From contig JAJXVS010000005.1 in NCBI GenBank assembly GCA_021782015.1, forward strand, positions 1 through 34,352: a stretch of DNA of 34,352 bases, given 5' to 3'. Position 1 is the first letter of the stretch. Each line of letters starts with the position of its first letter. This DNA comes from a bacterium (GTDB taxonomy: Bacteria; Spirochaetota; Spirochaetia; Treponematales; Rectinemataceae). Position numbers and translations under genes: made by a program. The notes under the pieces were generated by a model that saw only the letters and a list, made by a program, of their open reading frames with translations, searched no databases and was not told the DNA's origin. Positions 1 through 8,816 of the stretch are shown here, one piece after another.

Positions 1-237
1 GGCAGGACCAATCGATCGGTGCACGCGCTCGTCGAGATCAAGGTGGGCCAGGTCCTTGACGAAACAAACACCGCTCTTCTCCGGACGGAAAAGCTCCTCA
101 GGCCGGGGCTCGAACCCGGCCAGTGGACCCAGGTCCTGGGTCGATTGGCGCGACAACCGATTCCCGCGGGCGAGGGAATTCGGTGGGAGGATGTGGGAGA
201 CCTCTCCGAGGGAGGAAGAGGCGAATTGCGGCCTTAG
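1..237 (+). CDS. neuB: C-terminal fragment of N-acetylneuraminate/pseudaminic acid synthase (SAF domain), truncated by left window edge
   Basis: Frame is open from base 1 (GRTNRSVHALVEIKVGQVLDETNTALLRTEKLLRPGLEPGQWTQVLGRLARQPIPAGEGIRWEDVGDL); matches the C-terminal SAF pattern of NeuB/PseI-type synthases (RPGxxxxxxxxVLGRxARxxIxAGxxIxWxDV). Stop TAG 235-237. The GTG at 19 is probably internal. Confidence 0.7.
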   Translation, partial: GRTNRSVHALVEIKVGQVLDETNTALLRTEKLLRPGLEPGQWTQVLGRLARQPIPAGEGIRWEDVGDLSEGGRGELRP

Positions 238-2066
238 GCGTTCTCGCGTTGCCGTTGCTTCCGCTCGATGGCGGAAAGGACGCTTTTGCGGAGCCGGATC
301 CATCTCGGCGTCACCTCGGCCATTTCGTCGTCCTGGAGGTAGAGGATCGCCCGCTCCAGGGAGAGGGGCTGGATGGGCGTGAGGGTCAGGGCCTCGTCCT
401 TCAGCACGGAACGCATATTTGACAGCTTCTTTTCCTTGCTGGGATTGACCACGAGATCGGAATCGAGATTGTGCTCGCCGATGATCATGCCCTCGTAGAC
501 CGGATCGCCGGGCACGACGAAGAGATTGCCGCGGGGTTCGAGATGGTACAGGCCATAGGTTACGCAATTGCCCGATCGGTCCGAGACCAGAAAGCCCCTG
601 CGTCGACCGTCGAATTCACCCCGGAATTCCTCGTAGCCCGTCATGTAGGAATTCATCATGCCCGTGCCCTTCGTGTCGGTGAGAAAACTGTCGCGATAGC
701 CGATCAAGGAACGCGAGGGCACGGAGAATTCGAGGTGGACGCGGCCGCCCTCGTGGCAGGTGTAGACGAGCATCCTTCCCTTGCGGCCGGTGAGTTTTTC
801 CGTGACGATGCCGGCGTATTCCTCGGCGCAGTCGACGTACAGTTGCTCGATCGGTTCCAGTTTGCGCCCGTCCTTGAATTTGCAGATGACCTCCGGGCGG
901 CTGACGCAGATCTCGAAGTTCTCGCGCCGGAGCATCTCGATGAGGATGACGAGCTGGAACTCGCCGCGGCCGCGCACGATGTAGCCTCCGCCGCCCTTCA
1001 TCTCCTCGACCTGGATCGACACGTTGCGGAGGGTTTCCTTGCGAAGCCTCTCGAACAGCTTCATCGACTGGATGTTCTTTCCGTCCTGACCCGAAAGCGG
1101 CGAATTGTTGACGAAGAAGCGCATCGCCACGGTGGGTTCGTCGACCATGATGCGCGGCAGGGCCTTGGGAGAGTCCTTCGTGCAGATGGTATCACCTATG
1201 AACACATTTTCGATGCCCGAGAGGACGACGATGTCGCCGGCCACGGCGCTGTCCGTCTCGACCAGCTTCACTCCGGCGTAGGTATGGAGTTTCGACACGC
1301 TCAGGCTGCGCTGGACGTCGCCCTCGCCGATGCAGACGAGATTGTCCTTGGAATGGGCCCGCCCGTTGATCACCTTGCCGATGGCTTGTCGTCCGAAATA
1401 GTCGGAATAGGAAAGATCGGAGACGAGCATCTGGAAGGGTTCGTCCTTGGCGTAGGCCGGCTCGCCGATCTTCGCGAGAATGGCCTCGAACAGGGGCTTC
1501 AGGCTTTCGCCCTCCTCCTCGAGGCCGCGCTTGGCGATACCGGCCTTGCCGATCGCGTAGAGGACGGGGAATTCAAGCTGCTCCTCGGTCGCGCCCAGGT
1601 CGATGAAAAGATCGTAGATCGCGGAAAGAACCTCAGCCACGCGGGCGTCGGGGCGGTCGATCTTGTTGATGACCACGATGATCGACAGACCGTTCGCGAG
1701 AGCCTTGGCCAACACGAAGCGGGTCTGCGGCAAGGGACCTTCCGACGCATCGACGAGGAGGATGGCGCCGTCGACCATCGAAAGGGCCCGCTCCACCTCT
1801 CCCCCGAAATCGGCATGTCCCGGCGTGTCGAGGATGTTGATCTTGACACCTTCCCAGACGACGGAGCAATTCTTCGCGGCTATGGTGATGCCGCGCTCGC
1901 GCTCGAGGTCCATGCTGTCCATGAGGCGCTCGGGCACCTCCTGGTCGGCCCTGAAGAGTCCGGACTGGCCGAACATGGCGTCGACGAGGGTGGTCTTTCC
2001 ATGATCGACATGGGCGATGATGGCGATGTTCCGGATGCCGGGATTGGTGCTGTCGGGCTTGGGCAT
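234..2066 (-). CDS. typA: Ribosome-associated translational GTPase TypA/BipA
   Basis: G1 AHVDHGKTTLVDAMF, RGITI, DTPGHADFGGEVER, NKIDRP; C-terminal BipA region (GRGEFQLVILIEMLRRENFEICVSRPEVI). Start at 2066 preferred over 2180 because of AGGAAG just upstream and the conserved N-terminus. Confidence 0.95.
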   Translation of the reverse strand: MPKPDSTNPGIRNIAIIAHVDHGKTTLVDAMFGQSGLFRADQEVPERLMDSMDLERERGITIAAKNCSVVWEGVKINILDTPGHADFGGEVERALSMVDGAILLVDASEGPLPQTRFVLAKALANGLSIIVVINKIDRPDARVAEVLSAIYDLFIDLGATEEQLEFPVLYAIGKAGIAKRGLEEEGESLKPLFEAILAKIGEPAYAKDEPFQMLVSDLSYSDYFGRQAIGKVINGRAHSKDNLVCIGEGDVQRSLSVSKLHTYAGVKLVETDSAVAGDIVVLSGIENVFIGDTICTKDSPKALPRIMVDEPTVAMRFFVNNSPLSGQDGKNIQSMKLFERLRKETLRNVSIQVEEMKGGGGYIVRGRGEFQLVILIEMLRRENFEICVSRPEVICKFKDGRKLEPIEQLYVDCAEEYAGIVTEKLTGRKGRMLVYTCHEGGRVHLEFSVPSRSLIGYRDSFLTDTKGTGMMNSYMTGYEEFRGEFDGRRRGFLVSDRSGNCVTYGLYHLEPRGNLFVVPGDPVYEGMIIGEHNLDSDLVVNPSKEKKLSNMRSVLKDEALTLTPIQPLSLERAILYLQDDEMAEVTPRWIRLRKSVLSAIERKQRQRENA

Positions 2067-2243
2067 GCTGCTTCCTGAGGGATTGGGCGACTGTCTAGCA
2101 GAATCTGTGCTGGCTGGCGGGAGATTAGGCGTAGATGCTTGAATCTTAGCGATTTGGCCGATGGGTGAATAGGAGGCCATGCGAGGCCCCCGGGACGATT
2201 CTGCAGCCGTGGAACCCTGACCTCAGCTATAATCGCCCCGACC

Positions 2244-3230
2244 ATGAAAAAGGCCGCCTGGTTGCTCGCCATCGTCTTCGGTCTCGTCTTCCTCGGCGCG
2301 ACCCTTCTCAACGCCGACCTGATCGGCAAGAGCCGCAGCGCCCTGGCCCATGGCATGGCCCTTTCTCCGAACTCGGCCAAAGCGGAGCGTTACCAAATCA
2401 TCGTGGTGATGCCAGACACGGACGATTCCTTTTTCAGGGGCCTGATCGAGGGGATAGGTGACGGAGCGCGCAGATCCGAGGCCGCGATCCAGGTTTTTCG
2501 CTATCCGGGTTCATCCTCTTCGGATGCCGAGCGCTACTTCGAAATCGCCTTACGCGCCAAGGTGGACGGCCTGATCATGTACACGCCACGCAATGATCTC
2601 GTGTCCGATCGTTCCGAACGCGCGGCCCAATCCGGGGTCGTTTTCATACCCGTGGGCACCGATGCGCCCGATGGCGGCAGGCTCAATTTCATCGGCTCGG
2701 GATCCTTCCTCCAGGGATCGGAAGGAGGAAAAACGATTTGCGCGGCACTGGGTCCCTCGGCGCGCATCGGCGTGATACTCCCGGCCACCAGCACGGGCGA
2801 CCTGCGCGACGAACTCCTCTATCGAGGCATGGCCTCCGCGATCAAGAGCTACGCCGGAGCCGCGATCGTATCGGTGGTGCGAGCCAGGCCCGGCATTCTC
2901 TCGGGTGAAGAAGCTGCCGCGCGGATGCTGCGAAGCGCTCCCCGGGTAAATGCCATTTTCTGTTCCAGCGCCCAGGATACGGAGGGGGCGGCCCAGGTGG
3001 TGATCGACGCCAATCGGGTAGGTCGAATTTTCATCGTGGGAGCCGATGAGACGCCGGACATCGATCACTACATCGACAAGGGAGTGGTCGGCGCCAGCAT
3101 CGTCCGCGATTCCCACAGGATAGGACAGGAGGCGGTGGGCGCCTTCACCAGGCTCAAAGAAGGACAGGCGCCTCGGGACGCGATCGAGGTGGGCTTCATG
3201 GTCAAGAGGGCGAAGGGAGTGGGCAATTGA
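2244..3230 (+). CDS. Periplasmic sugar-binding protein, RbsB/XylFII-like, with N-terminal membrane anchor (probable co-sensor)
   Basis: N-terminal hydrophobic helix MKKAAWLLAIVFGLVFLGATLL without lipobox Cys; type I periplasmic-binding fold (YQIIVVMPDTDDSFFRGLIEGI, DGLIMYTPRND, GVVGASIVRDSHRIGQEAV); directly precedes and overlaps a LytS/YesM kinase. Confidence 0.75.
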   Translation: MKKAAWLLAIVFGLVFLGATLLNADLIGKSRSALAHGMALSPNSAKAERYQIIVVMPDTDDSFFRGLIEGIGDGARRSEAAIQVFRYPGSSSSDAERYFEIALRAKVDGLIMYTPRNDLVSDRSERAAQSGVVFIPVGTDAPDGGRLNFIGSGSFLQGSEGGKTICAALGPSARIGVILPATSTGDLRDELLYRGMASAIKSYAGAAIVSVVRARPGILSGEEAAARMLRSAPRVNAIFCSSAQDTEGAAQVVIDANRVGRIFIVGADETPDIDHYIDKGVVGASIVRDSHRIGQEAVGAFTRLKEGQAPRDAIEVGFMVKRAKGVGN

Positions 3231-4729
3231 TCCTCGGCACGGTTCGCGGCAAAATCATCGCCAACTCGGCCCTCATTCTTCTCATCACCGCCGCGGCCAC
3301 CCTCTATACAGGGCTCGCCTCCTCGGAGCTCGCCAAGAGCGTCGAACTCCTGTTTCGCAACAATCTCCTCATGGAAAACATGAACGCGACCCTCGACCTA
3401 ACCGAAACGGGACTGACAGGCTACCTTACCTCACGAAGCTCCGATTCGCTCAAGGACTACATCAAGTATTCCACCATCCTCTCCGATCAGGCATCCAAAC
3501 TCAACCGCGAAATCCGTTCCGACGAATTGCTGCTCCTCCAGCGCGATCTCGCGGGCCTTCTCGACAGCTATCTGCGCGACACCGAGGCCGCCGTGACGGC
3601 GAAGCGCGGTCGCGATGTCGAAGGGTACGCGGAACTCTACGCCAGTTCGGAAAAGGGGGCCAACCTCGCCCGCTTCCTGATAGGCCGAATTGAAGGCATG
3701 TTCATGTCGGAGTCGCTCAAGGCCTTTTCGGGCTTCAATTCGCGCATTCCCGCGGTGATCACCTCCAACGCACTCCTCGTCGTCGCCGCGACATTGATGG
3801 GCTTCATGTTGCTCGTGCGCTTTTCGTACGCGCTCACGGCGCCCCTGTCCAGGCTCGCGGAAGCGGCGCGCGCCGTGGGCCGGGGCGATTACGGCTCCGA
3901 ACTCAGCCTGCCGTCCTCGAGCGACGAGATCGGTACGACAGCCCTCGCCTTTACAAGCATGCGCGAGAGCGTGAGGCGCTCTTTCGAGGAAGTCACCTCG
4001 AAGGCCGAGGTCGAGAAACGGCTCATGGAGGAGCGCATGCGCGTTCTGGACATGAGCCACAAGCTCAAGGACGCCGAGCTCCTCGCCCTCCAGACTCAGA
4101 TCAATCCGCATTTTCTTTTCAACACCCTGTCTGCCGGCATCGGTCTGGCCATGTCGGAGGATGCCGACAAGACCGCCGACTTTCTCGAAAACCTCGCGGC
4201 CTTCATCCGCTACGCGCTCCGCCCTCCCTCGCGCTATGTCAGCATCGGCGACGAGATCGAATGCGCGGAGCGCTACATCTGGCTCCTCAAACTCCGCTTC
4301 GGCGAGCGCTACCGCTTCGAAATCCAGGTCGAAGAGGACCAATCGATCCTTTCGGTCGAGACCCCGGCGCTCATCCTCCAGCCCCTGGTCGAGAACGCCA
4401 TCGCCCATGGTTTGCACAATTATGAGGAAGGCGGTTCGGTCCGCGTGGCGGTGCGGATGGACGGCGAGGAGGCGATCCTGACGGTCAGCGATTCCGGCGA
4501 GGGAATGGAGAAGGCAGAGGTGGAGCGGGTGCTTCGCGAGGCCTCCGAGGAGGAATCGCGCTGGGGGGGAGACGGTGCGGGCGCGGCCGAGGCGGGCATC
4601 GGATTGTGGAATGTCATCCGCCGCGTCAAGCTTTCGACCGAGGGACGCGGGCGGGTCGAGCTTGAGAGCGAACCAGGAAAGGGAACGACCGTGATCATAC
4701 GACTTCCGAAGGAGCGAGAGTCCCGATGA
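3227..4729 (+). CDS. LytS/YesM-type sensor histidine kinase (two TM, HAMP, His_kinase, HATPase)
   Basis: Two hydrophobic segments, HAMP-like region, LQTQINPHFLFNTLSAGIGLAM H-box, HATPase motifs (LILQPLVENAIAHGL, VSDSGEGM, GIGLWNVIRR). TTG start overlapping upstream TGA. Confidence 0.9.
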   Translation: MILGTVRGKIIANSALILLITAAATLYTGLASSELAKSVELLFRNNLLMENMNATLDLTETGLTGYLTSRSSDSLKDYIKYSTILSDQASKLNREIRSDELLLLQRDLAGLLDSYLRDTEAAVTAKRGRDVEGYAELYASSEKGANLARFLIGRIEGMFMSESLKAFSGFNSRIPAVITSNALLVVAATLMGFMLLVRFSYALTAPLSRLAEAARAVGRGDYGSELSLPSSSDEIGTTALAFTSMRESVRRSFEEVTSKAEVEKRLMEERMRVLDMSHKLKDAELLALQTQINPHFLFNTLSAGIGLAMSEDADKTADFLENLAAFIRYALRPPSRYVSIGDEIECAERYIWLLKLRFGERYRFEIQVEEDQSILSVETPALILQPLVENAIAHGLHNYEEGGSVRVAVRMDGEEAILTVSDSGEGMEKAEVERVLREASEEESRWGGDGAGAAEAGIGLWNVIRRVKLSTEGRGRVELESEPGKGTTVIIRLPKERESR

Positions 4730-6327
4730 AACGCATTCTCGTGGTGGACGACGAACGTCCCGTCGTCGACGGGATACTCCACATCGTCAAGCGCGATCTT
4801 GCGGACGAGTTCGAAATCGTCGGCACGGCGTCCACGGGAAGGGAGGCGATCGACCGCGCCTCGACACTTGGCCCGGACATCATCCTCCTCGACGTGCGGA
4901 TGCCGGGCCTCTCGGGGCTCGACGCCGTGAGGGAGCTGCGCCGGAGGGGCTCGGAGGCTGTCTTCATACTTGTGACCGCCTACGAGCGCTTCGATATCGC
5001 CCTCGAGGCGGTCGAGCTCGGCGTGCTGGATTACCTCCTCAAGCCGGTCACCAGGGAAATGCTCGCCCGTTCCCTCCGCGCGGCCGCCGCCTTTGTCGAC
5101 CGCCGGGGCGAACTGGAGCACAGGGAGATCGAGCACAAGGAGCGGGAGGAACGCCTCCATGCCTTCGTCGAGACGGCTTTTCTCCATGCCGTCGTGCTTG
5201 GAGAAAAAATCGGCCCCCAGCTCGAAAAGTATCGGAAGGCCCTCGCCCTGGAGGAGGAAGTCTTTCTTGCGGTCGCGATCGCCTTCAGGTCGACGGAGGG
5301 CTCGACCCAAGTGGAGGAAGCCGCAGCCATGCACGAAAGGATCAGGGAGACCCTGCGGTACAAGTCCCGGGCCCTTGTGGGCCCTCTCTTCAGGAAAATG
5401 TGTATTGTGATCATCCCCCTCAAGGAAGAGGCCGAGGCCCTCGCTGCCGAAGCGGAGTTGCGCGAGATCCTTTCCCAGGCCCTGGAGACGAAGGTGGGGC
5501 GCGGGCCCCTGCGGCTCGGGTTCGGCCGGGTTGCAGACGGCGACGAACTTCACGAAGCGTGGAACGAGGCACTGCTCGATCTCTGGGGCGAGGGCGCCAG
5601 GTCGGAAATCCAGCGTGGGTCTCCGCGCGGCCACAAAGGCGGTACTGACGCCGTCGATAAAGACCATGAAGACTATGCCGACCATGAGGCCTACTCGGCC
5701 GCCATCGTAGAAGGTTCGGCGGAATCGGCCCGCGAGGCCCTCGAGCGGATTGTTCTTTCGCTGCGCTATCGGACCGGCCTTACGATGGCCGAACGTTTCC
5801 GCCTGGCGTCCCTGTTCGGAGGAGCCTATAGGTCGCTCGAAAAGCGCAAGGCGCTTGGGACTGACCAGGCGAACGAAGAGTTCGACATGCGAGACCTTCT
5901 AGAGGTCGCCGATGGCCCCGACATGGAGTTGGCCCTGCGCGCGCGGCATGAGCGGGTGGCCGAGTGGCTCGGTCTCATGCCGCGCCACTCGGTTGCGGTT
6001 GCCGGCGCGATCGCGTTCGTAAGGGACAACTTTGGAGGAAGCATAACCCTGGAGCTGGCCGCCGATGCCGTGGGTCTATCGCCGAATCGTCTTTCTCGGC
6101 TCTTCGTCGAGGAAACGGGGAAGGGTTTTTCGGACTATCTCATCCAATTCAGGATCGAAAAGGCCAAGGCGATGCTGCTCCTCCCCGAGGCGAGCATTAA
6201 ACAAGTGAGCGTCGCCTGCGGCTATCCCGATCCTAATTATTTCTCCCGGCTATTCAAGAAAGTCACCGGCCTCACGCCGACGGCTTTCTCTTCCGGCACA
6301 ATGGAGGCGAAAAATGAAGCGCAATGA
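4726..6327 (+). CDS. YesN-type response regulator with AraC-family DNA-binding domain
   Basis: Receiver ILVVDDERPVV...DIILLDVRMPGLSGL...LVTAYERFD...LDYLLKPV; C-terminal AraC HTH (ITLELAADAVGLSPNRLSRLFVEETGKGFSDYLIQFRIEKAKAMLL...IKQVSVACGYPDPNYFSRLFKKVTGLTP). Confidence 0.93.
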   Translation: MKRILVVDDERPVVDGILHIVKRDLADEFEIVGTASTGREAIDRASTLGPDIILLDVRMPGLSGLDAVRELRRRGSEAVFILVTAYERFDIALEAVELGVLDYLLKPVTREMLARSLRAAAAFVDRRGELEHREIEHKEREERLHAFVETAFLHAVVLGEKIGPQLEKYRKALALEEEVFLAVAIAFRSTEGSTQVEEAAAMHERIRETLRYKSRALVGPLFRKMCIVIIPLKEEAEALAAEAELREILSQALETKVGRGPLRLGFGRVADGDELHEAWNEALLDLWGEGARSEIQRGSPRGHKGGTDAVDKDHEDYADHEAYSAAIVEGSAESAREALERIVLSLRYRTGLTMAERFRLASLFGGAYRSLEKRKALGTDQANEEFDMRDLLEVADGPDMELALRARHERVAEWLGLMPRHSVAVAGAIAFVRDNFGGSITLELAADAVGLSPNRLSRLFVEETGKGFSDYLIQFRIEKAKAMLLLPEASIKQVSVACGYPDPNYFSRLFKKVTGLTPTAFSSGTMEAKNEAQ

Positions 6328-7384
6328 GAGGCATTCAGGCAAGGCCAGCCGGCACTCACCGCGTCCTTTTCCCCTCGCCTTTGTCGCCGTCCTCCTGATC
6401 CTCCTCGCAGGCTGCGAGCCCCGACAGCATCGCCTTCAGCCGGGCCAGACCCCCCTCATCGGCTTTTCGATGGATTCTCTGGTCGTGGAGCGCTGGAAGC
6501 GCGACATCGACGTGTTCGGGCGCTCGGTAAAGGAACTCGGTGCGGACATGATTCTCGAGGTCGCCAACCAAGATGCCAGCGTCCAGGAATCCCAGGTTCG
6601 AGACCTCATCCGCAAAGGCGTCGACTGTCTCGTAATAGTGCCCAACGACGCGGACCGCCTTTCGGCGGTAGTGAAGGAAGCGCGAGCCAGGGGCATTCCC
6701 GTACTGAGCTATGATCGACTCGTGCGAAAGGCGGGAGTCAACCTTTACATTTCATTTGACAACGTCAAGGTCGGCAGTCTCATGGCCGAAACCATAGCGC
6801 GCGCCGTACCCGCGGGCGGTTATATCATCGTCAACGGCGCAAAGACCGACAACAACGCCAAAATGCTCAATGAAGGTTTTCATAGCGTCCTGGATCCCCT
6901 TGTGAGCAGCGGAAAGATCAACATCGTCGCCGAGATATGGCCTTCATCGTGGGACAGCGACGAGGTGAAGGCCGACCTTGAACCGGTCATCGCCCGCAAT
7001 CGCGGCATCGATGCGGTGATCGCCGGCAACGACATGCTCGCCGAGGCAGCGATCAATGTGCTGTCGGAGAACAGGCTGGCCGGTCGGGCAAAAGTAGCCG
7101 GCCAGGATGCCGACCTCGCGGCATGCCAACGCATTGCGGAAGGGTCCCAGTACGCCACCATATACAAACCGATCGACCGTCTTGCGCTCAAGGCAGCAGG
7201 CTTCGCGGTCATGCTCGCCAAGGGCGAAAAGATCGAGACGGATTCCACGATTGACGACGGCGCGGGCAAGGTTCCCTATGTCCGGCTCGAGCCTATCGTC
7301 GTGACCAAGGATCTTCTCGAAGCGACCGTGATCAAGGATGGCTTTCACAGCGCCAAGGAAATCTATCGCAATGTAGGGCCTTAA
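6314..7384 (+). CDS. xylF: XylF-like D-xylose-binding lipoprotein
   Basis: Lipobox ILLAGC; XylF-type motifs VERWKRDIDVFGRSVKELGAD, YDRLVRKAGVNLYISFDNVKVG, GQDADLAACQRIAEGSQYATIYKPI, TVIKDGFH. Confidence 0.8.
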   Translation: MKRNERHSGKASRHSPRPFPLAFVAVLLILLAGCEPRQHRLQPGQTPLIGFSMDSLVVERWKRDIDVFGRSVKELGADMILEVANQDASVQESQVRDLIRKGVDCLVIVPNDADRLSAVVKEARARGIPVLSYDRLVRKAGVNLYISFDNVKVGSLMAETIARAVPAGGYIIVNGAKTDNNAKMLNEGFHSVLDPLVSSGKINIVAEIWPSSWDSDEVKADLEPVIARNRGIDAVIAGNDMLAEAAINVLSENRLAGRAKVAGQDADLAACQRIAEGSQYATIYKPIDRLALKAAGFAVMLAKGEKIETDSTIDDGAGKVPYVRLEPIVVTKDLLEATVIKDGFHSAKEIYRNVGP

Positions 7385-7594
7385 GGCCGGGTGTCGATTC
7401 GATCTGGACTATTTCACGAGATTTAGAGCGGAAAAGTGCTAGCCTGGTCGAGCGGACGATCGACCTCGTTCCAAGTGAAGCCTTTTGACCGAATCTTCCT
7501 GATGACCACTTCATGAATGGGGTAGAGAATGCTTCCGGCGGTCACCGACCGCCCGCGGCTTAAAGAGCCGCGCACGCAGTAAGGAGGTCATCAC

Positions 7595-8674
7595 ATGAAG
7601 CGCATCTCTCTTATCGTAGCTGCACTCGCCCTCGGAGCAGCCGCTTTCGCCCAGCAGGTCCAGGTAGGCGTCGTTCTTCCGACCAAGGACGAGCCCCGCT
7701 GGATCCAGGATCAGACCAGGTTCCAGACCGCTCTCCAAAATGCCGGCATCAGCTCCGAAGTCCTTTTCAGCCAGGGCTCCTCGGCCACTGAGAAGACCAA
7801 CGTCGAGAGCCTCATCACCAAGGGCGTCAAGGTCCTCGTGCTCTGCCCGCAGGATGGCAGCGCCGCCGCCGCCGCCGCCGACGAAGCTCGCCAGGCTGGC
7901 GTCAAGGTCATTTCCTACGACCGGCTCATCCGCGACACCGCCGCTGTCGACTATTATGTCACCTTCGATTCGGTCCAGGTCGGAGCCGCTTGGGGCAAGT
8001 ATCTCCTGAGCAAGGTGCCCGCCGGCAAGAAGGGCAACAATCTGTTTATCTACACCGGTGCCTCTTCCGACAACAACGCCTTCCTCTTCTTCCAGGGCGC
8101 CTGGCAGGTGCTCCAGCCCAAGATCGCCGACGGCACCTTCATCGTTCGCAATTCTTCCAGGGCTGTGGCGCTCAAGAACAAGGCCAACCTTACCCGCGAT
8201 GAGCAGGCCGGCATCATCGGACAGACGACGACGAACTGGAACTTCAGCGACGCCAAGAACAAGGCCGAAGCCAACCTCACGTCGACCGGCAAGAGCGACA
8301 AGGGCACCGTGTTCATCTGCGCCCCGAACGACGGCACCGCGCGAGCCATCGCCGACGCCTTCGCCGCCGACAAGGACGTCACGAAGTACTACATCACCGG
8401 CCAGGATGCCGAAATCGCCTCGATCCAGTACATCATCGACGGCAAGCAGTCCATGACCGTCCTCAAAGACGTCCGCACCCTCGTCAAGGACGCGATCGCG
8501 GCCGCCGAGGATTTCCTTTACGGAAAGACCCCCGAGCAGACAACGACCTACAATAACGGCGCGATCAATGTTCCCGCCAAGCCGACCGCCATCGTCACGG
8601 TCACCAAAGACAACGTCCAGAAAGAGGTCATCGATTCCGGTTACTGGCCCGCCAGCGACTTCACCGGCCTCTGA
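7595..8674 (+). CDS. chvE: ChvE-like multiple-monosaccharide ABC transporter substrate-binding protein
   Basis: Signal peptide MKRISLIVAALALGAAAFAQ; VGVVLPTKDEPRWIQD, ITKGVKVLVLCPQDG, YDRLIRDTAAVDYYVTFDSVQVG, GQDAEIASIQYIIDGKQSMTVLKD, TYNNGAINVPAKPTAIVTVTKDN. Strong SD AAGGAGG. Confidence 0.8.
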   Translation: MKRISLIVAALALGAAAFAQQVQVGVVLPTKDEPRWIQDQTRFQTALQNAGISSEVLFSQGSSATEKTNVESLITKGVKVLVLCPQDGSAAAAAADEARQAGVKVISYDRLIRDTAAVDYYVTFDSVQVGAAWGKYLLSKVPAGKKGNNLFIYTGASSDNNAFLFFQGAWQVLQPKIADGTFIVRNSSRAVALKNKANLTRDEQAGIIGQTTTNWNFSDAKNKAEANLTSTGKSDKGTVFICAPNDGTARAIADAFAADKDVTKYYITGQDAEIASIQYIIDGKQSMTVLKDVRTLVKDAIAAAEDFLYGKTPEQTTTYNNGAINVPAKPTAIVTVTKDNVQKEVIDSGYWPASDFTGL

Positions 8675-8682
8675 TCGCGGTT

Positions 8683-8769
8683 GACGGCAATTGCCGTCGA
8701 TCCTGGCCGCGGACGGCAAGGCGCCGTCCGCGGCGCTCATAGGAGGATAGTGGCGTTTACCGCCGCTAT
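8683..8769 (+). promoter_or_regulatory. Cluster of three inverted repeats between chvE-like and ABC ATPase genes
   Basis: GACGGCAATTGCCGTC perfect palindrome (8683-8698); GCCGCGGACGGC-AAGGC-GCCGTCCGCGGC (8706-8734, 12-bp stem); ATAGTGGCG-TTTAC-CGCCGCTAT (8747-8769, 9-bp stem with one G-U). Confidence 0.75.
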
Positions 8770-8816
8770 CCTTATAATTGCATAGTATCATCGATACTCT
8801 CGGAGGCGGGGCAGCC

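Noticed and set aside
105-130. tRNA T-arm-like sequence (CCGGGTTCGAGCCCCGG on minus strand)
   Set aside because: No matching acceptor, D-arm or anticodon arm around it, and it lies within the coding NeuB-like SAF frame.
471-2078. 535-aa plus-strand ORF opposite typA
   Set aside because: Antisense shadow ORF from GC-rich codon usage; typA on the minus strand is unambiguous.
3431-5685. Long minus-strand ORFs (328 and 421 aa) opposite kinase and regulator genes
   Set aside because: Composition typical of antisense frames; no recognisable domains, and the plus strand has clear conserved motifs.
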